Source: HT1-32 sp040219025 (GTDB lineage: Bacteria > Pseudomonadota > Alphaproteobacteria > Rhodospirillales > HT1-32). Taken from it: DNA of 64,000 nt. Location of the stretch: assembly GCA_040219025.1 (NCBI GenBank), contig JAVJTE010000020.1, positions 1 through 64,000 of the forward strand, in the 5' to 3' direction. The notes beneath the pieces were generated by a model, which searched no databases, had not been told where the DNA came from, and worked only from the letters and a program-made list of their open reading frames with translations. Shown here piece by piece: positions 7,120 through 16,145 of this stretch (position 1 is its first letter; each line of letters begins with the position of its first letter). Both the position numbers and the translations under genes were made by a program.

Positions 7120-8043
7120 TCATATCGGCGAAAGGGATAGCGGGCAGGCAACCGGGTGCGCGAGAAGATGGTCGACAAACTGTCGCGCGATCAGGTTACG
7201 GGTTCCGGCTGCGGGCATGAGAACGGAAGTACGATAATGCACCTGCGGGTCGAAGGGAACGGCGACGAGTCCATCAAGTCCGCCAAGCGAAAGCGGGAAG
7301 GGATTGAGCAGTGCGATACCGACGCCAACCCGGACCAGTTCGACAGCAAAAGCTATTGTAGAGACCTCAGCCACGATCGTCTGAATCACCCGTGCCCGAT
7401 GGAATGCCTGATCGAAATCGGTTCGTGAGGCGAACCGTCTGACGAGCGCAACCATGGGTTCACGCGCAAGCTGAGCAGGCGAGAGGCGAGAGACGCCGGC
7501 AAGCCTGTGATCCTGAGGCATGATAACATGCGCTTGGCACTCCCTGAGTGTGATCGCGGTGATCGCCGGGTGAGCCGGAGGCGCATCAACGATCCCCAGA
7601 TCGGCCCGCCGATCAGCAACCAGCGACAACACGTCGGTGCCACGGGCAATCTCGACCTCCAGACGTACATCTTCGTAGCGGGCGCAGAACCCCGCCATCA
7701 TAACTGGCAGATAGAATTGGGCGATGGTTGGACTGACGGCAATACGAAGAGGCAGTCCCGTAGCCACGGGGCCACCAGGCCGCCCCAGATGTTCAAGCGC
7801 ATCCAAGATGCTACTGGCCGCACTATCGATGCTCAGTGCTTCGGCGGTCGGGATCAGGCGGTTGCCGTCACGGGAAAACAACCTCCGGCCTATCTTGCCT
7901 TCCAGCATTGCCAGTGCCCTTGACACAGCCGGCTGTGACAGGCCCAGCGTTTGTGCGGCCGTTACGGTGCGACCGGTTCGGATCATGGCCTGGAGTATTT
8001 CCAGTTCCCGGATTGTTGGTTTACTACCGACGATGTCACTCAC
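7120..8043 (-). CDS. LysR-family transcriptional regulator
   Basis: The N-terminal HTH (TIRELEILQAMIRTGRTVTA, then LGLSQPAVSRALAMLE) is typical of LysR regulators, followed by a substrate-binding domain (LRIAVSPTIAQFYLPVMM onward). I prefer the GTG at 8043 (VSDIVGSKPTIRELEILQ), which gives 307 residues, the normal family length. The frame is open to 8157, but the extra residues have no HTH character. It is divergent from the TAXI solute-binding gene and probably controls it. A candidate LysR box (ATTCT-N6-AGAAT) lies in the shared intergenic region. Confidence 0.88.
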   Translation of the reverse strand: MSDIVGSKPTIRELEILQAMIRTGRTVTAAQTLGLSQPAVSRALAMLEGKIGRRLFSRDGNRLIPTAEALSIDSAASSILDALEHLGRPGGPVATGLPLRIAVSPTIAQFYLPVMMAGFCARYEDVRLEVEIARGTDVLSLVADRRADLGIVDAPPAHPAITAITLRECQAHVIMPQDHRLAGVSRLSPAQLAREPMVALVRRFASRTDFDQAFHRARVIQTIVAEVSTIAFAVELVRVGVGIALLNPFPLSLGGLDGLVAVPFDPQVHYRTSVLMPAAGTRNLIARQFVDHLLAHPVACPLSLSPI

Positions 8044-8110
8044 CCTGTCCACCTTGTCCAGTAAGGTCACATGGCACGGAAAAGCTGACCGGCACGAAAG
8101 ACAATACTCC

Positions 8111-8126
8111 ATTCTAATCAAAGAAT
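8111..8126. promoter_or_regulatory. Candidate LysR-type operator, T-N11-A box
   Basis: ATTCT, six bases, AGAAT: an interrupted palindrome containing the T-N11-A spacing of LysR boxes. It lies in the divergent lysR/TAXI intergenic region, about 84 bases before the TAXI start. The position suits autoregulation of lysR and activation of the transporter gene. Confidence 0.5.
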
Positions 8127-8209
8127 GCATCATAGTTATAGACATGACGGCAAACAATTATCCTGATGCATGATCAATTCCTTAGTCCATTGAACTGAAG
8201 GAGTCGAAA

Positions 8210-9187
8210 ATGCCTAACGAAACGTTCCGGGTAAGCCGTCGCGCTTTATTGACCAGCCTTGCCACTGCCGGGGCAGCTGCCATTCTGGTCGCCCATAGTC
8301 CTGGTATGCTGCACGCACAGAACGCACCGCTGGGCTTCATGACCGCTGGCCAAGGAAGCGCGTTCCTGCCTTACGGCACAGGCTTGGCGGCCTGGCTTGC
8401 TGCATCCGACACGCCAATCTCAGTAATCGAGTCAGGCGGTTCAAACGATAACCTGCGTACAGTCAACGGTGATCCTGCTATGACGGGAATGGCATTTCTG
8501 GGATCAGCAGCAGCTGCTGTTGCGGGCACGGGAGCTTTCGACGGTACACCAATGAACAATGTTCGTGCGCTCTTTGCCCTTTACAATACGTCGTTCCAGA
8601 TTGCCGCGCTACGCACCTCGGATATCAATACGGTAGCCGGACTGGACGGGCGCAGGGTGGGCGTCGGACCAGCGAATGGCCCTGCCGAGAACTTTTTCCG
8701 GGCCCTCGCAGAGGTCGCAGGCATAGTGCCGACCATTGTGAATGGCACACCTGCTGAACTTGGTGACCAACTGGTTGCAGGAAAGATAGACGCGCTTTGG
8801 CAAGGGGCGATAGCGCCGATCCCGGCGCTCGTTGCAGTTCAGGGGCGGGCCGATACAGTAATATTCGGCCTTAGTGAAGGTCAGGTCGCCGGTATGCTAG
8901 CAAAATTGCCCTATCTTGCAGCGCAAACCATTCTGGCCGGAACCTATGCCGGCCAAGCCGGAGATCTACAGTCGGTAGCGGGCTGGAACGTGGTGATCGC
9001 GCACAAGGACCTGCCCGACTCGGTCGCCTACGCACTTACACGAAATGTCCTGACTGCCAGCGACCCGGCAGCGCAGATTCATCCTTTTGCTGCCGCCACC
9101 AGAGCTAAAAATGCAGCCCGTAATACCGTTCTGCCCTATCATCCCGGCGCGTTGCTGGCATTGAGAGAACTTGGCGCAGAACTTTGA
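8210..9187 (+). CDS. TAXI-family TRAP transporter solute-binding protein
   Basis: A 325-residue exported protein with a twin-arginine signal (SRRALLTSLATAGAAAILVA) cleaved near HAQ-NAPLG. The mature part follows the TAXI/NMT1-like pattern (GFMTAGQGSAFLPYGTGLA at the ligand-binding N-lobe, then ALFALYNTSFQIAALRTSDI and VGVGPANGPAENFF). It would bind a small organic acid or amino acid in the periplasm for a TRAP permease. No fused DctQM permease lies next to it, so it is an orphan binding protein here. The ribosome site GAAGGAG is well placed. The divergent LysR gene is the likely regulator. Confidence 0.85.
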   Translation: MPNETFRVSRRALLTSLATAGAAAILVAHSPGMLHAQNAPLGFMTAGQGSAFLPYGTGLAAWLAASDTPISVIESGGSNDNLRTVNGDPAMTGMAFLGSAAAAVAGTGAFDGTPMNNVRALFALYNTSFQIAALRTSDINTVAGLDGRRVGVGPANGPAENFFRALAEVAGIVPTIVNGTPAELGDQLVAGKIDALWQGAIAPIPALVAVQGRADTVIFGLSEGQVAGMLAKLPYLAAQTILAGTYAGQAGDLQSVAGWNVVIAHKDLPDSVAYALTRNVLTASDPAAQIHPFAAATRAKNAARNTVLPYHPGALLALRELGAEL

Positions 9188-9231
9188 GCAGCGCTGGCAC
9201 AATCCGCCTGATCAAATGATTTTTACTGACC

Positions 9232-9267
9232 GCTGAGGGGAGAGACTGCAAAACTCCTCCCCTCAGC
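9232..9267 (+). terminator. Stem-loop after the TAXI gene
   Basis: GCTGAGGGGAG (9232-9242) pairs perfectly with CTCCCCTCAGC (9257-9267) across a 14-base loop, about 45 bases after the stop codon. There is no T run, so it may be a 3'-stabilising hairpin or a factor-dependent end. Confidence 0.55.
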
Positions 9268-9684
9268 CGCCCTCCCTTAATCCGGTGAAGAGATCAGAGC
9301 GCTCTCCGGAAAATGTGGTGGCATCTATTTCTTTGAAACGGCGGGATACGACGGGTTTCGATTCTGCCTGTCAGCTGAACCAACTGGAAAGTCATACCCC
9401 GTCTTAAGGTAAGCCTTTATGTTTCTAGTCGATCTTGTGGCCCTCACTGGATGGGCAGGGGCGATATCCGGACAGACCTCACCTGTAGGGTTCGCGACAG
9501 ATAGTCGGGACCGACATTAAGGCCAAGTGTCACGCTGTCTGAGAGCTTCGCGATAGGTATTGTCACCACCGACACTGGAGAGTGGTATGAAGTCCTGTTC
9601 GAAATGCGTCCAGATCGCCCCCGTGCAAGCTTTGCTCGCCAGGACAAGCCAGCCTGCACCGGCTGCAACCTCGCCAACCCCCAC
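9268..9684. other. Intergenic stretch without a recognisable gene
   Basis: About 420 bases between the TAXI stem-loop and the cupin gene. On the plus strand a few fragments read protein-like (TTDTGEWYEVLFEMRPDRPR around 9560-9625) but they are interrupted by stops. This may be a decayed gene that I cannot identify. No RNA gene is apparent. Confidence 0.35.
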
Positions 9685-9972
9685 TCACAAAAACTCAACC
9701 TCAATAAAGCTGAACGGATAGTCGTTGGCGTTGATGACGTCATGTTCGACGCCGGTTTCGCGGAAATAGGGCTCGCCCTTTTTCATCTCGGCGCGGGTGA
9801 TCATGCCGCCGCCTGTGTCGATGTCGAGAAAGCCGTCGGCCATCGGCACAATGACATAATCATGGTCGTGGCGGTGCCAGCCGGTGTGGGCGCCCGGTGC
9901 AAAGCACCATTCGGTCACGCGGGTCCGGCTGTTATCGATATGGGTGGTCGGGCTGGCGGCCTCACGAATCAT
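9685..9972 (-). CDS. Small cupin-domain protein
   Basis: A 95-residue single-domain cupin (MIREAASPTTHIDNSRTRVT start). The first cupin motif is visible as GAHTGWHRHDHDYVIVPMAD with several metal-ligand His residues, followed by GFLDIDTGGG and the second motif near PYFRETGVEHDVINAND. A GAGG site precedes the ATG. It resembles the small cupins of the BauB type, but the substrate cannot be told. It is divergent from maeB, with 174 bases between the starts. Confidence 0.75.
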   Translation of the reverse strand: MIREAASPTTHIDNSRTRVTEWCFAPGAHTGWHRHDHDYVIVPMADGFLDIDTGGGMITRAEMKKGEPYFRETGVEHDVINANDYPFSFIEVEFL

Positions 9973-10146
9973 CGCGGTTTTCCCTCTGGTTCTGATGTCA
10001 GTCTTCCTGCCAGACTGGCCACCCCGGACCCACCCTGCCCAGAGCCAGATATGGCGAACCGGGCGGACCAGAAAATCCGCATTCCGGGTTTGGCCTTGCC
10101 CCCGCCGGGCCTTACCATGCAGTTCTGCGTTAAAGGGGAGAGTCTG

Positions 10147-12420
10147 ATGGATGACGAGAAGCTGCACGAAGCGGCCCTGATTTATCACCGCGAGCCGAAG
10201 CCCGGCAAACTGGCGATCACAGCGACCAAGCCGCTGACCACACAGCGGGATCTGTCGCTGGCCTATTCCCCGGGCGTTGCAGCCGCCTGCCGGGTTATTG
10301 TCGAGGATCCAAACGAAGCGGCGACCGTCACCGCCCGCGCCAATCTGGTCGGCGTGGTCACCAACGGTACCGCCGTGCTGGGTCTGGGTGCCATCGGGCC
10401 GCTGGCGGCCAAGCCGGTGATGGAGGGCAAGGCCGTCCTGTTCAAGAAATTTGCCGGGATCGATGTCTTCGACATCGAGATCAACGAGACCGACCCGCAC
10501 AAGCTGATCGATATCATTGCCGCGCTGGAGCCGACCTTCGGCGCGATCAATCTGGAAGACATCAAGTCACCGGAATGTTTCATCATCGAGCAGGCCTGTC
10601 GCAAGCGGATGAATATTCCGGTCTTTCATGATGACCAGCATGGCACAGCCATCGTCACCGCCGCGGCGATCCTCAATGCACTGCGCATCACCGGCAAGAA
10701 GATCGAGGATGTTAAGCTGGTCTCGACCGGCGGCGGGGCGGCCGGTATTGCCTGCCTGAACCAGCTCGTCAGTCTCGGCATGAAGCGCGAGAATGTCTGG
10801 CTCTGCGACATTGCCGGCCTGGTCTGGCGCGGGCGCAATGACGAGATGACCCGGGAGAAGGAAGCCTATGCCCAGGACAGCGACCTGCGCAGCCTGAGCG
10901 ACGTGATTGACGGGGCCGACGTGTTCCTCGGCCTGTCCGGCCCGAACGTGCTGAAAAAGGAAATGGTCGCGAAGATGGCCGCCCAGCCGGTGATTCTGGC
11001 GATGGCCAATCCGGTGCCGGAAATCTGGCCGGAAGATGCCCGCGAGGTGCGTCCGGACTGCATCATCGCCACCGGCCGGTCCGATTATCCCAATCAGGTC
11101 AATAACGTGCTCTGCTTCCCGTTCATTTTCCGCGGGGCGCTGGATGTCGGCGCAACCGATATCAACGAGGAAATGAAAGCCGCCTGCGTCCGGGCCATCG
11201 CCGATATGGCGATGATTGAATCCTCCGACATTGTTGCCGCCGCCTATGGCGGACAGGAGCTGCGGTTCGGCACCGAATATCTGATTCCGAAACCGTTCGA
11301 CCCCCGGCTGATTGTCGAGGTCTCCTCTGCTGTCGCGCAGGCCGCCATGGATTCCGGCGTCGCCACCCGCCCGATCGAGGACATGAAGGCCTATCGCGAC
11401 AGTCTCAGCCGCTTCGTGATCCGCTCCGGGCTGGTGATGAAGCCGATTTTCGAGAGTGCCCGCAAGGACCCGCGCCGGGTCGCCTATGCCGAGGGCGAGG
11501 ACGAGCGGGTGCTGCGTGCCGTGCAGACCGTCGTCGATGACGCCATTGCCATGCCGATTCTGATTGGCCGGCCCGAGGTCATTGCCTCACGAATTGAGAA
11601 AATGGGGCTACGAATCTGCGAGGGCCGCGACTTTGAAGTGGTCAATCCGGAGCAGGACGAGCGCTATGCGGATTTCTGGCGCAGCTATCACGAGATCATG
11701 GAACGCGGCGGCGTCTCGCCGGATGCGGCCCGCACCATCATGCGGACCAACACCACCGTTATCGGCTCGATGATGGTCCGCAAGGGCATGGCGGATGCCA
11801 TGCTCTGCGGCGTTTATGGCCAGTACCGGTTCCATCTGCGCCATGTCATGGATGTGCTCGGCCTCGGCAAGGGCGTGCATGACGTTTCGGCACTCAGCCT
11901 GCTGATCCTGCCGCAGGGCAGTATTTTCCTCTGTGACACCCACGTCACCCCCGACCCGACAGCAGAGGAAATCGTCGAGATGACGGTGCTGGCTGCCAAC
12001 GAGGTCCGGAATTTCGGTATCGAGCCGAAGATTGCCCTGCTGGCCCATTCCAATTTCGGCACCACGGACTATCCGCAGGCGGTGAAGATGCGGGATGCCG
12101 CCAGGATGCTGCATGAACGCTATCCGGAGCTTGAGGTTGAGGGCGAGATGCATGCAGATTCCGCCCTGAACCCGCAGAGTCGCGACCGGGTGTTCCCGAA
12201 CAGCCGGCTGACCGGGACCGCCAACCTGCTGATCTTCCCGAATCTGGATGCCGCCAACATCACCTTCAATGCGCTGAAAACCATGTCCGGCGCCGTCTCG
12301 GTCGGGCCGATGCTGATCGGCACCTCCGCACCCGCCCATGTGCTGACCCCGTCCGTGACCGCCCGCGGCATTCATAACGCCACAGCCGTCGCCGTGGTCG
12401 AGGCCCAGCGCAAGGGCTGA
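10147..12420 (+). CDS. maeB: NADP-dependent malic enzyme with C-terminal phosphotransacetylase-like domain
   Basis: A 757-residue fusion enzyme that decarboxylates malate to pyruvate with NADP+. Residues 1-430 form the malic enzyme part: SLAYSPGVAAACRVI, the FHDDQHGTAIVTAAAILNAL active-site region, and a nucleotide-binding loop VSTGGGAAGIACL. Residues from about 430 to the end (MKPIFESARKDPRRVAYAEG, then SNFGTTDYPQAVKMRDA and DSALNP) are the phosphotransacetylase-like domain, which in the MaeB family is regulatory and binds acetyl-CoA. The start at 10147 has AGGGGAG before it. The frame extends upstream to 9604 but overlaps the divergent cupin gene, so that extension is not coding. Confidence 0.96.
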   Translation: MDDEKLHEAALIYHREPKPGKLAITATKPLTTQRDLSLAYSPGVAAACRVIVEDPNEAATVTARANLVGVVTNGTAVLGLGAIGPLAAKPVMEGKAVLFKKFAGIDVFDIEINETDPHKLIDIIAALEPTFGAINLEDIKSPECFIIEQACRKRMNIPVFHDDQHGTAIVTAAAILNALRITGKKIEDVKLVSTGGGAAGIACLNQLVSLGMKRENVWLCDIAGLVWRGRNDEMTREKEAYAQDSDLRSLSDVIDGADVFLGLSGPNVLKKEMVAKMAAQPVILAMANPVPEIWPEDAREVRPDCIIATGRSDYPNQVNNVLCFPFIFRGALDVGATDINEEMKAACVRAIADMAMIESSDIVAAAYGGQELRFGTEYLIPKPFDPRLIVEVSSAVAQAAMDSGVATRPIEDMKAYRDSLSRFVIRSGLVMKPIFESARKDPRRVAYAEGEDERVLRAVQTVVDDAIAMPILIGRPEVIASRIEKMGLRICEGRDFEVVNPEQDERYADFWRSYHEIMERGGVSPDAARTIMRTNTTVIGSMMVRKGMADAMLCGVYGQYRFHLRHVMDVLGLGKGVHDVSALSLLILPQGSIFLCDTHVTPDPTAEEIVEMTVLAANEVRNFGIEPKIALLAHSNFGTTDYPQAVKMRDAARMLHERYPELEVEGEMHADSALNPQSRDRVFPNSRLTGTANLLIFPNLDAANITFNALKTMSGAVSVGPMLIGTSAPAHVLTPSVTARGIHNATAVAVVEAQRKG

Positions 12421-12506
12421 AGCAGAGACAGGCAGAGCAGGCTTTACAGGTTCGGACCGCACGGGCTATCCAACAGCCATCATCTCCCCAGCGCCGGAGC
12501 GCCGCC

Positions 12507-13151
12507 ATGACCGTCAAGATTTCGCCCTCGATCCTGTCCGCCGACTTTGCCCGCCTGGGCGAGGAAATCCGGGCGATTGACGAAGCCGGCTGTGATTATG
12601 TGCATGTCGACGTCATGGATGGGCATTTCGTCCCCAACCTGACCATCGGCCCGATGGTGGTCCAGGCGATCCGCCCGCACACCGCCAAGCCGCTGGATGT
12701 GCATCTGATGATCGAACCCGCGGACCCCTATCTGGAGGCCTTCGCGAAGGCCGGTGCCGACATCATCACCGTCCATGCCGAAGCCGGGCCGCATCTCGAC
12801 CGCTCGCTGCAGGCAATCCGCGATCTCGGCAAGAAGGCCGGGGTGTCGCTGAATCCGTCGACGCCGGAAAGCGTGCTCGAATATGTGCTCGACCGCCTTG
12901 ACCTGATTCTGGTGATGTCGGTCAATCCCGGTTTTGGCGGACAGAGCTTCATCCCCGCATCGTTGCAGAAAATTGCCCGTATCCGGGACATGATCGGCAG
13001 CCGGGCGATCGAGCTGGAAGTCGATGGCGGTGTCAATACGGCAACCGTCCGGGATGTTATTGCCGCCGGTGCGGATGTGCTGGTCGCCGGTTCCGCCGTG
13101 TTCAACGGCAAGGGCAGCTACGCCGAGAATATCGCTGCACTGCGCCCCTGA
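12507..13151 (+). CDS. rpe: Ribulose-phosphate 3-epimerase
   Basis: A 214-residue TIM-barrel enzyme interconverting ribulose 5-phosphate and xylulose 5-phosphate. Diagnostic segments are KISPSILSADFARLGEEI at the start, DYVHVDVMDGHFVPNLTIGP with the metal and catalytic Asp/His, VHLMIEPADPY, VMSVNPGFGGQSFIP, and the phosphate-binding DGGVNTAT and VAGSAVF. Length is standard. It follows maeB by 86 bases in the same direction, so the two may be cotranscribed. Confidence 0.97.
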   Translation: MTVKISPSILSADFARLGEEIRAIDEAGCDYVHVDVMDGHFVPNLTIGPMVVQAIRPHTAKPLDVHLMIEPADPYLEAFAKAGADIITVHAEAGPHLDRSLQAIRDLGKKAGVSLNPSTPESVLEYVLDRLDLILVMSVNPGFGGQSFIPASLQKIARIRDMIGSRAIELEVDGGVNTATVRDVIAAGADVLVAGSAVFNGKGSYAENIAALRP

Positions 13152-13250
13152 TTTTTTAGGTTAAGCATGCTGGCTGCCCGACGCGAAAGGGCAGGCCCTG
13201 AAGGATGTCCTTTGTTGCAATTGAACTAAAGTTATAACAATATGAAATCT

Positions 13251-13300
13251 GGCGACGGGGGCTGTTAAGGCGACGTAACAGTCCGGCCCTTCTTGTCGCC
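13251..13300 (+). promoter_or_regulatory. Structured leader upstream of the ABC transporter genes
   Basis: GGCGAC (13251-13256) pairs with GTCGCC (13295-13300). Inside it, CTGTTA (13262-13267) pairs with TAACAG (13276-13281), extendable by a G-T wobble and two G-C pairs. GGCGACG is repeated in the inner loop. The element lies between rpe and the solute-binding gene, after a weak promoter-like TATAAC at about 13232. It could be an RNA switch or an attenuator. It matches no riboswitch class I can name. Confidence 0.35.
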
Positions 13301-13368
13301 AATCGGGAGATCAAGCGCAGCAGCCGGATCAGGCATGATCCGCCGGCGCACCAACAGGGAGAAATTCA

Positions 13369-14457
13369 ATGGGATACGAAGTTTCAAGACGCTCGGCCAT
13401 CAAGGCGCTCGGGGCGGTTGGCGGCGCAGCGGCGATTCACGGTGCGGCATCGGCCTTCACCATGTTCGCCTCATCCGAAGCCTCTGCGGCGGAAACCGTG
13501 CAGAGCCTTCGCTCAACCGCCAAGTCCTGGCTCTGGGCGGCGGAAGACTATGCCAAGGGCGGCGGCTTTTTCGACAAAAGCGGCCTTGATGTGAATATCA
13601 CCTCGACCGGACGCGGCGTGAACACATCGGCGCTGCTCAGCGGTAATGCCGACATCCTGCTCGGTGCCCCTGACCAGACCATCAAGGTTCAGGTCCAGAA
13701 TCAGCCAGTCAAGCTGATCGCCGGACTGGTCAACAAATACGCTTCCAACATCGTTGTGAAGAAAGACATCCTCGACAAGCTTGGCGTCACTGAAGCCTCG
13801 CCGTTCAAGGACAAGGCAATGGCGCTGAAGGGCCTGAAGATGGGCACCACCGGCCCGGGTGCCGGACCGGACAACCTGCTGCGCTACATGATGACCCAGG
13901 TCGGTCTGGAGCCGGACAAGGAAGCCGAGCTGACCGCCGTTCAGGGCGGTGGCACAGGCATTCTGGCCGCCATGGAGCGCGGTGTGATCGACGGCTTCTG
14001 CCTGTCCTCGCCAACCTCTGATATTGCCATTGCCAAGTTTGGCGGTGCCTATCTGTTCAACATGGCGCAGAACCCGCCGCCGGAACTGAACGATTACCTC
14101 TATATCTCGGTTGCGGTCTCGGAAGAAGCGATCAAGACCAAGCGCGAAACCCTGGTCAATTATGTCAAGGGTCTGGCCATGGCCCAGCAGGCGATCAACA
14201 ACGATCCCGCCGGCTTCAAGACCTGGTCTGCTGAATGGTTCAAGGGGCTTGACCCGGAGGTTTTCGAGAAGGCGTTCGACAGCAACTCGAAGATCTACAT
14301 GCCGGACCCGACTCCCCGGGAGCATCACTTCGTCAAGAACATCGAATTCGTCAATCTCAGCTTCAAGACGCTGAACAAGGATCCGATGCCGGCCAGCTTC
14401 TCCTTCCTCGACGCCTACGATCCGTCGATTGCGGAAGAGGCGATGAAGCAGCTCTGA
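13369..14457 (+). CDS. ABC transporter solute-binding protein, NMT1/SsuA-like
   Basis: A 362-residue exported protein with a Tat-type signal (SRRSAIKALGAVGGAAAIHG, then a second hydrophobic run to about residue 42, EASAAETV). The mature part has the NMT1/TauA fold pattern: AAEDYAKGGGFFDKSGLDVN, NADILLGAPDQTIKVQVQN (the family's short peptide around the ligand) and GLKMGTTGPGAGPDNLLRYM. It delivers an unknown small solute to the membrane parts encoded by the next two genes. The start has a good GGGAG site. Confidence 0.9.
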   Translation: MGYEVSRRSAIKALGAVGGAAAIHGAASAFTMFASSEASAAETVQSLRSTAKSWLWAAEDYAKGGGFFDKSGLDVNITSTGRGVNTSALLSGNADILLGAPDQTIKVQVQNQPVKLIAGLVNKYASNIVVKKDILDKLGVTEASPFKDKAMALKGLKMGTTGPGAGPDNLLRYMMTQVGLEPDKEAELTAVQGGGTGILAAMERGVIDGFCLSSPTSDIAIAKFGGAYLFNMAQNPPPELNDYLYISVAVSEEAIKTKRETLVNYVKGLAMAQQAINNDPAGFKTWSAEWFKGLDPEVFEKAFDSNSKIYMPDPTPREHHFVKNIEFVNLSFKTLNKDPMPASFSFLDAYDPSIAEEAMKQL

Positions 14458-14467
14458 CGACTCTTTG

Positions 14468-14507
14468 CGGGGGGCGGCGTTCCGGCGCTGTCCCCCGTTG
14501 TTTTTCT
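14468..14507 (+). terminator. Stem-loop with T run between the binding protein and ATPase genes
   Basis: A CGGGGG run at 14468-14474 pairs with CCCCCG at 14492-14497, followed by TTGTTTTT. An inner GCGGCG/CGGCGC pairing may help. In ABC operons such partial terminators raise the level of the binding protein over the membrane parts. Confidence 0.5.
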
Positions 14508-14529
14508 CCAGCCCGAACGGGGAGTCCAG

Positions 14530-15306
14530 ATGGCGATCGTCGTTGATCAGGTCACCAAGCGTTTCATTGCACGCGGCCAGGAAGTACACGCGCTTCAGCC
14601 AACCTCGATGACAATCAAAGATGGTGAATTCGTCGCCTTTGTCGGCCCCAGCGGCTGCGGCAAATCGACCCTGCTCAACATGATTGCCGGCATATTCCAG
14701 CCGACCACCGGCACCATCACCCATGACGGTACCGAGATCACCCGTGTCAACCGGGCGGTCGGTTACATGACCCAGATGGATTCCCTGCTGCCCTGGCGCA
14801 CGGTGGAACAGAACGTCCGGCTGCCGCTGCAGATTCAGGGTATCAGCCGTGACGAGGTTGAAGACCGCCTCGACCAGATGCTGTCGATGGTCAATCTGTC
14901 GAAATTCCGCAACCATTTCCCGAAGGAATTGTCCGGCGGCATGCGCAAGCGCGCGGCCCTGGCACAGCTGCTGATCTATGAGCCGGGCACCATCCTGATG
15001 GATGAACCTTTCGGTGCGCTTGATGCACAGCTGAAACTGGTGATGCAGGCCGAACTGCTGAAAATCTGGGCCGACACCAAAAAAACTGTCATCTTCGTGA
15101 CTCACGATCTGACGGAAGCCATCTCGCTGGCCCAGCGCGTCATCGTCTTTACCGGCCAGCCCGGTACCATCAAGCATATCAGCGAGATTGAACTCGGCGA
15201 CAATCGTGACGTGTTCAAGAACCGTTTCGAGAAGAAGTTCCAGGACTATTATGAAGTACTCTGGGCTGAACTTGCGCCAGAGATCCACAAGGGAGAGGAT
15301 CTATGA
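14530..15306 (+). CDS. ABC transporter ATP-binding protein (NitT/TauT type)
   Basis: A 258-residue cytoplasmic ATPase with Walker A GPSGCGKST near residue 43, the signature LSGGMRKRAALAQLLIYEPG, Walker B TILMDEPFGALDAQL, and the H-loop IFVTHDLTEAISLAQ. The signature and the size match the TauB/SsuB subgroup. It powers import through the permease whose gene overlaps its end by 4 bases (ATGA). Confidence 0.95.
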   Translation: MAIVVDQVTKRFIARGQEVHALQPTSMTIKDGEFVAFVGPSGCGKSTLLNMIAGIFQPTTGTITHDGTEITRVNRAVGYMTQMDSLLPWRTVEQNVRLPLQIQGISRDEVEDRLDQMLSMVNLSKFRNHFPKELSGGMRKRAALAQLLIYEPGTILMDEPFGALDAQLKLVMQAELLKIWADTKKTVIFVTHDLTEAISLAQRVIVFTGQPGTIKHISEIELGDNRDVFKNRFEKKFQDYYEVLWAELAPEIHKGEDL

Positions 15307-16139
15307 GCACCAAGACCGAGATTGTTGAGCATTCAGAGGATCGCCCGAACTTCCGTTCCGACGCGGTCGCGGCACATGAAGCCGCGGCGGTACAGCGCCG
15401 GCGGATATTGTTCGCCCTGCAGATCGCCTTCGGTGTCTTCATCATCAGCTTCTGGGAATATGCCTCCGGCGCGCTGATTGATCCGTTTTTCATCTCCTCG
15501 CCGTCAGCAGTGGTTGTACGGCTCTATGAATGGATCACGGACGGCACGCTGGCGACACATCTCTGGATCACCCTCTATGCCACCTTCGCCGGCTTCACAA
15601 TCGGCTCCATTGTCGGCTTTACGCTCGGCTTTCTGTTCGGCCGGTGGGACGCCATTGCGACCATCTTCGACCCCTATGTGACGGCACTCTATTGCCTGCC
15701 GAAAATTGCCCTGGCACCTTTGTTCATCATGTGGTTCGGCATCGGTATTGAATCGAAGATCGCGATGAGTGCGGTGATCGTGTTCTTCCTGGTCTTCCTG
15801 AACACCTTTGGCGGTGTGCGGGATGTCGCACAGATCTATATCAACACCGTGCGGATCATGGGCGCGAATGAATGGCAGCTGCTGCGCTCCGTCATCATGC
15901 CCTCTGCCTCTGCCTGGGTACTGACCGGGCTGAAGGTCTCCGTACCCTATGCGCTGATCGGTGCCGTGGTGGGCGAGTTCATGTCATCAAACCGGGGGAT
16001 CGGTTTCCTGATCGCACAGGCATCCGGCATTTTTGATACGGCTTCGGTATTTGCCGGGCTTGTTGTCCTCGCCACATCAGGCGCGATCATCAGTGCCGGG
16101 CTGAAGAAATTCGAGGCTCACACCCTGCGCTGGCGGTGA
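15303..16139 (+). CDS. ABC transporter permease (NitT/TauT type)
   Basis: A 278-residue inner-membrane protein. It has a hydrophilic N-terminus of about 35 residues and then six hydrophobic segments. The cytoplasmic EAA loop around ADEWQ-like residues is seen as MGANEWQLLRSVIMPSASAW, which contacts the ATPase. The family pattern also shows in YCLPKIALAPLFIMWFGIG. It overlaps the ATPase gene by 4 bases. It ends 7 bases before the convergent aldolase gene, with no terminator visible between them. Confidence 0.95.
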   Translation: MSTKTEIVEHSEDRPNFRSDAVAAHEAAAVQRRRILFALQIAFGVFIISFWEYASGALIDPFFISSPSAVVVRLYEWITDGTLATHLWITLYATFAGFTIGSIVGFTLGFLFGRWDAIATIFDPYVTALYCLPKIALAPLFIMWFGIGIESKIAMSAVIVFFLVFLNTFGGVRDVAQIYINTVRIMGANEWQLLRSVIMPSASAWVLTGLKVSVPYALIGAVVGEFMSSNRGIGFLIAQASGIFDTASVFAGLVVLATSGAIISAGLKKFEAHTLRWR

Positions 16140-16145
16140 TCCCGT

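Noticed and set aside
9440..9684. Possible decayed gene before the cupin (fragments such as TTDTGEWYEVLFEMRPDRP)
   Set aside because: It reads protein-like but is interrupted by stops, and I cannot name a family. A profile search of the three frames would decide it.
9604..10146. N-terminal extension of the malic enzyme frame
   Set aside because: It overlaps the divergent cupin gene and lacks family similarity. The start at 10147 has a good ribosome site.
13251..13300. TPP or guanidine riboswitch upstream of the NMT1-like transporter
   Set aside because: Neither the TPP core words nor the ACGR hairpin loops of guanidine-II could be seen, so only an unnamed structured leader is claimed.
13513..15288. 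A 591-codon minus-strand open frame opposite the ABC transporter genes
   Set aside because: It lies opposite two certain genes, has no family character, and follows from GC bias at third positions.
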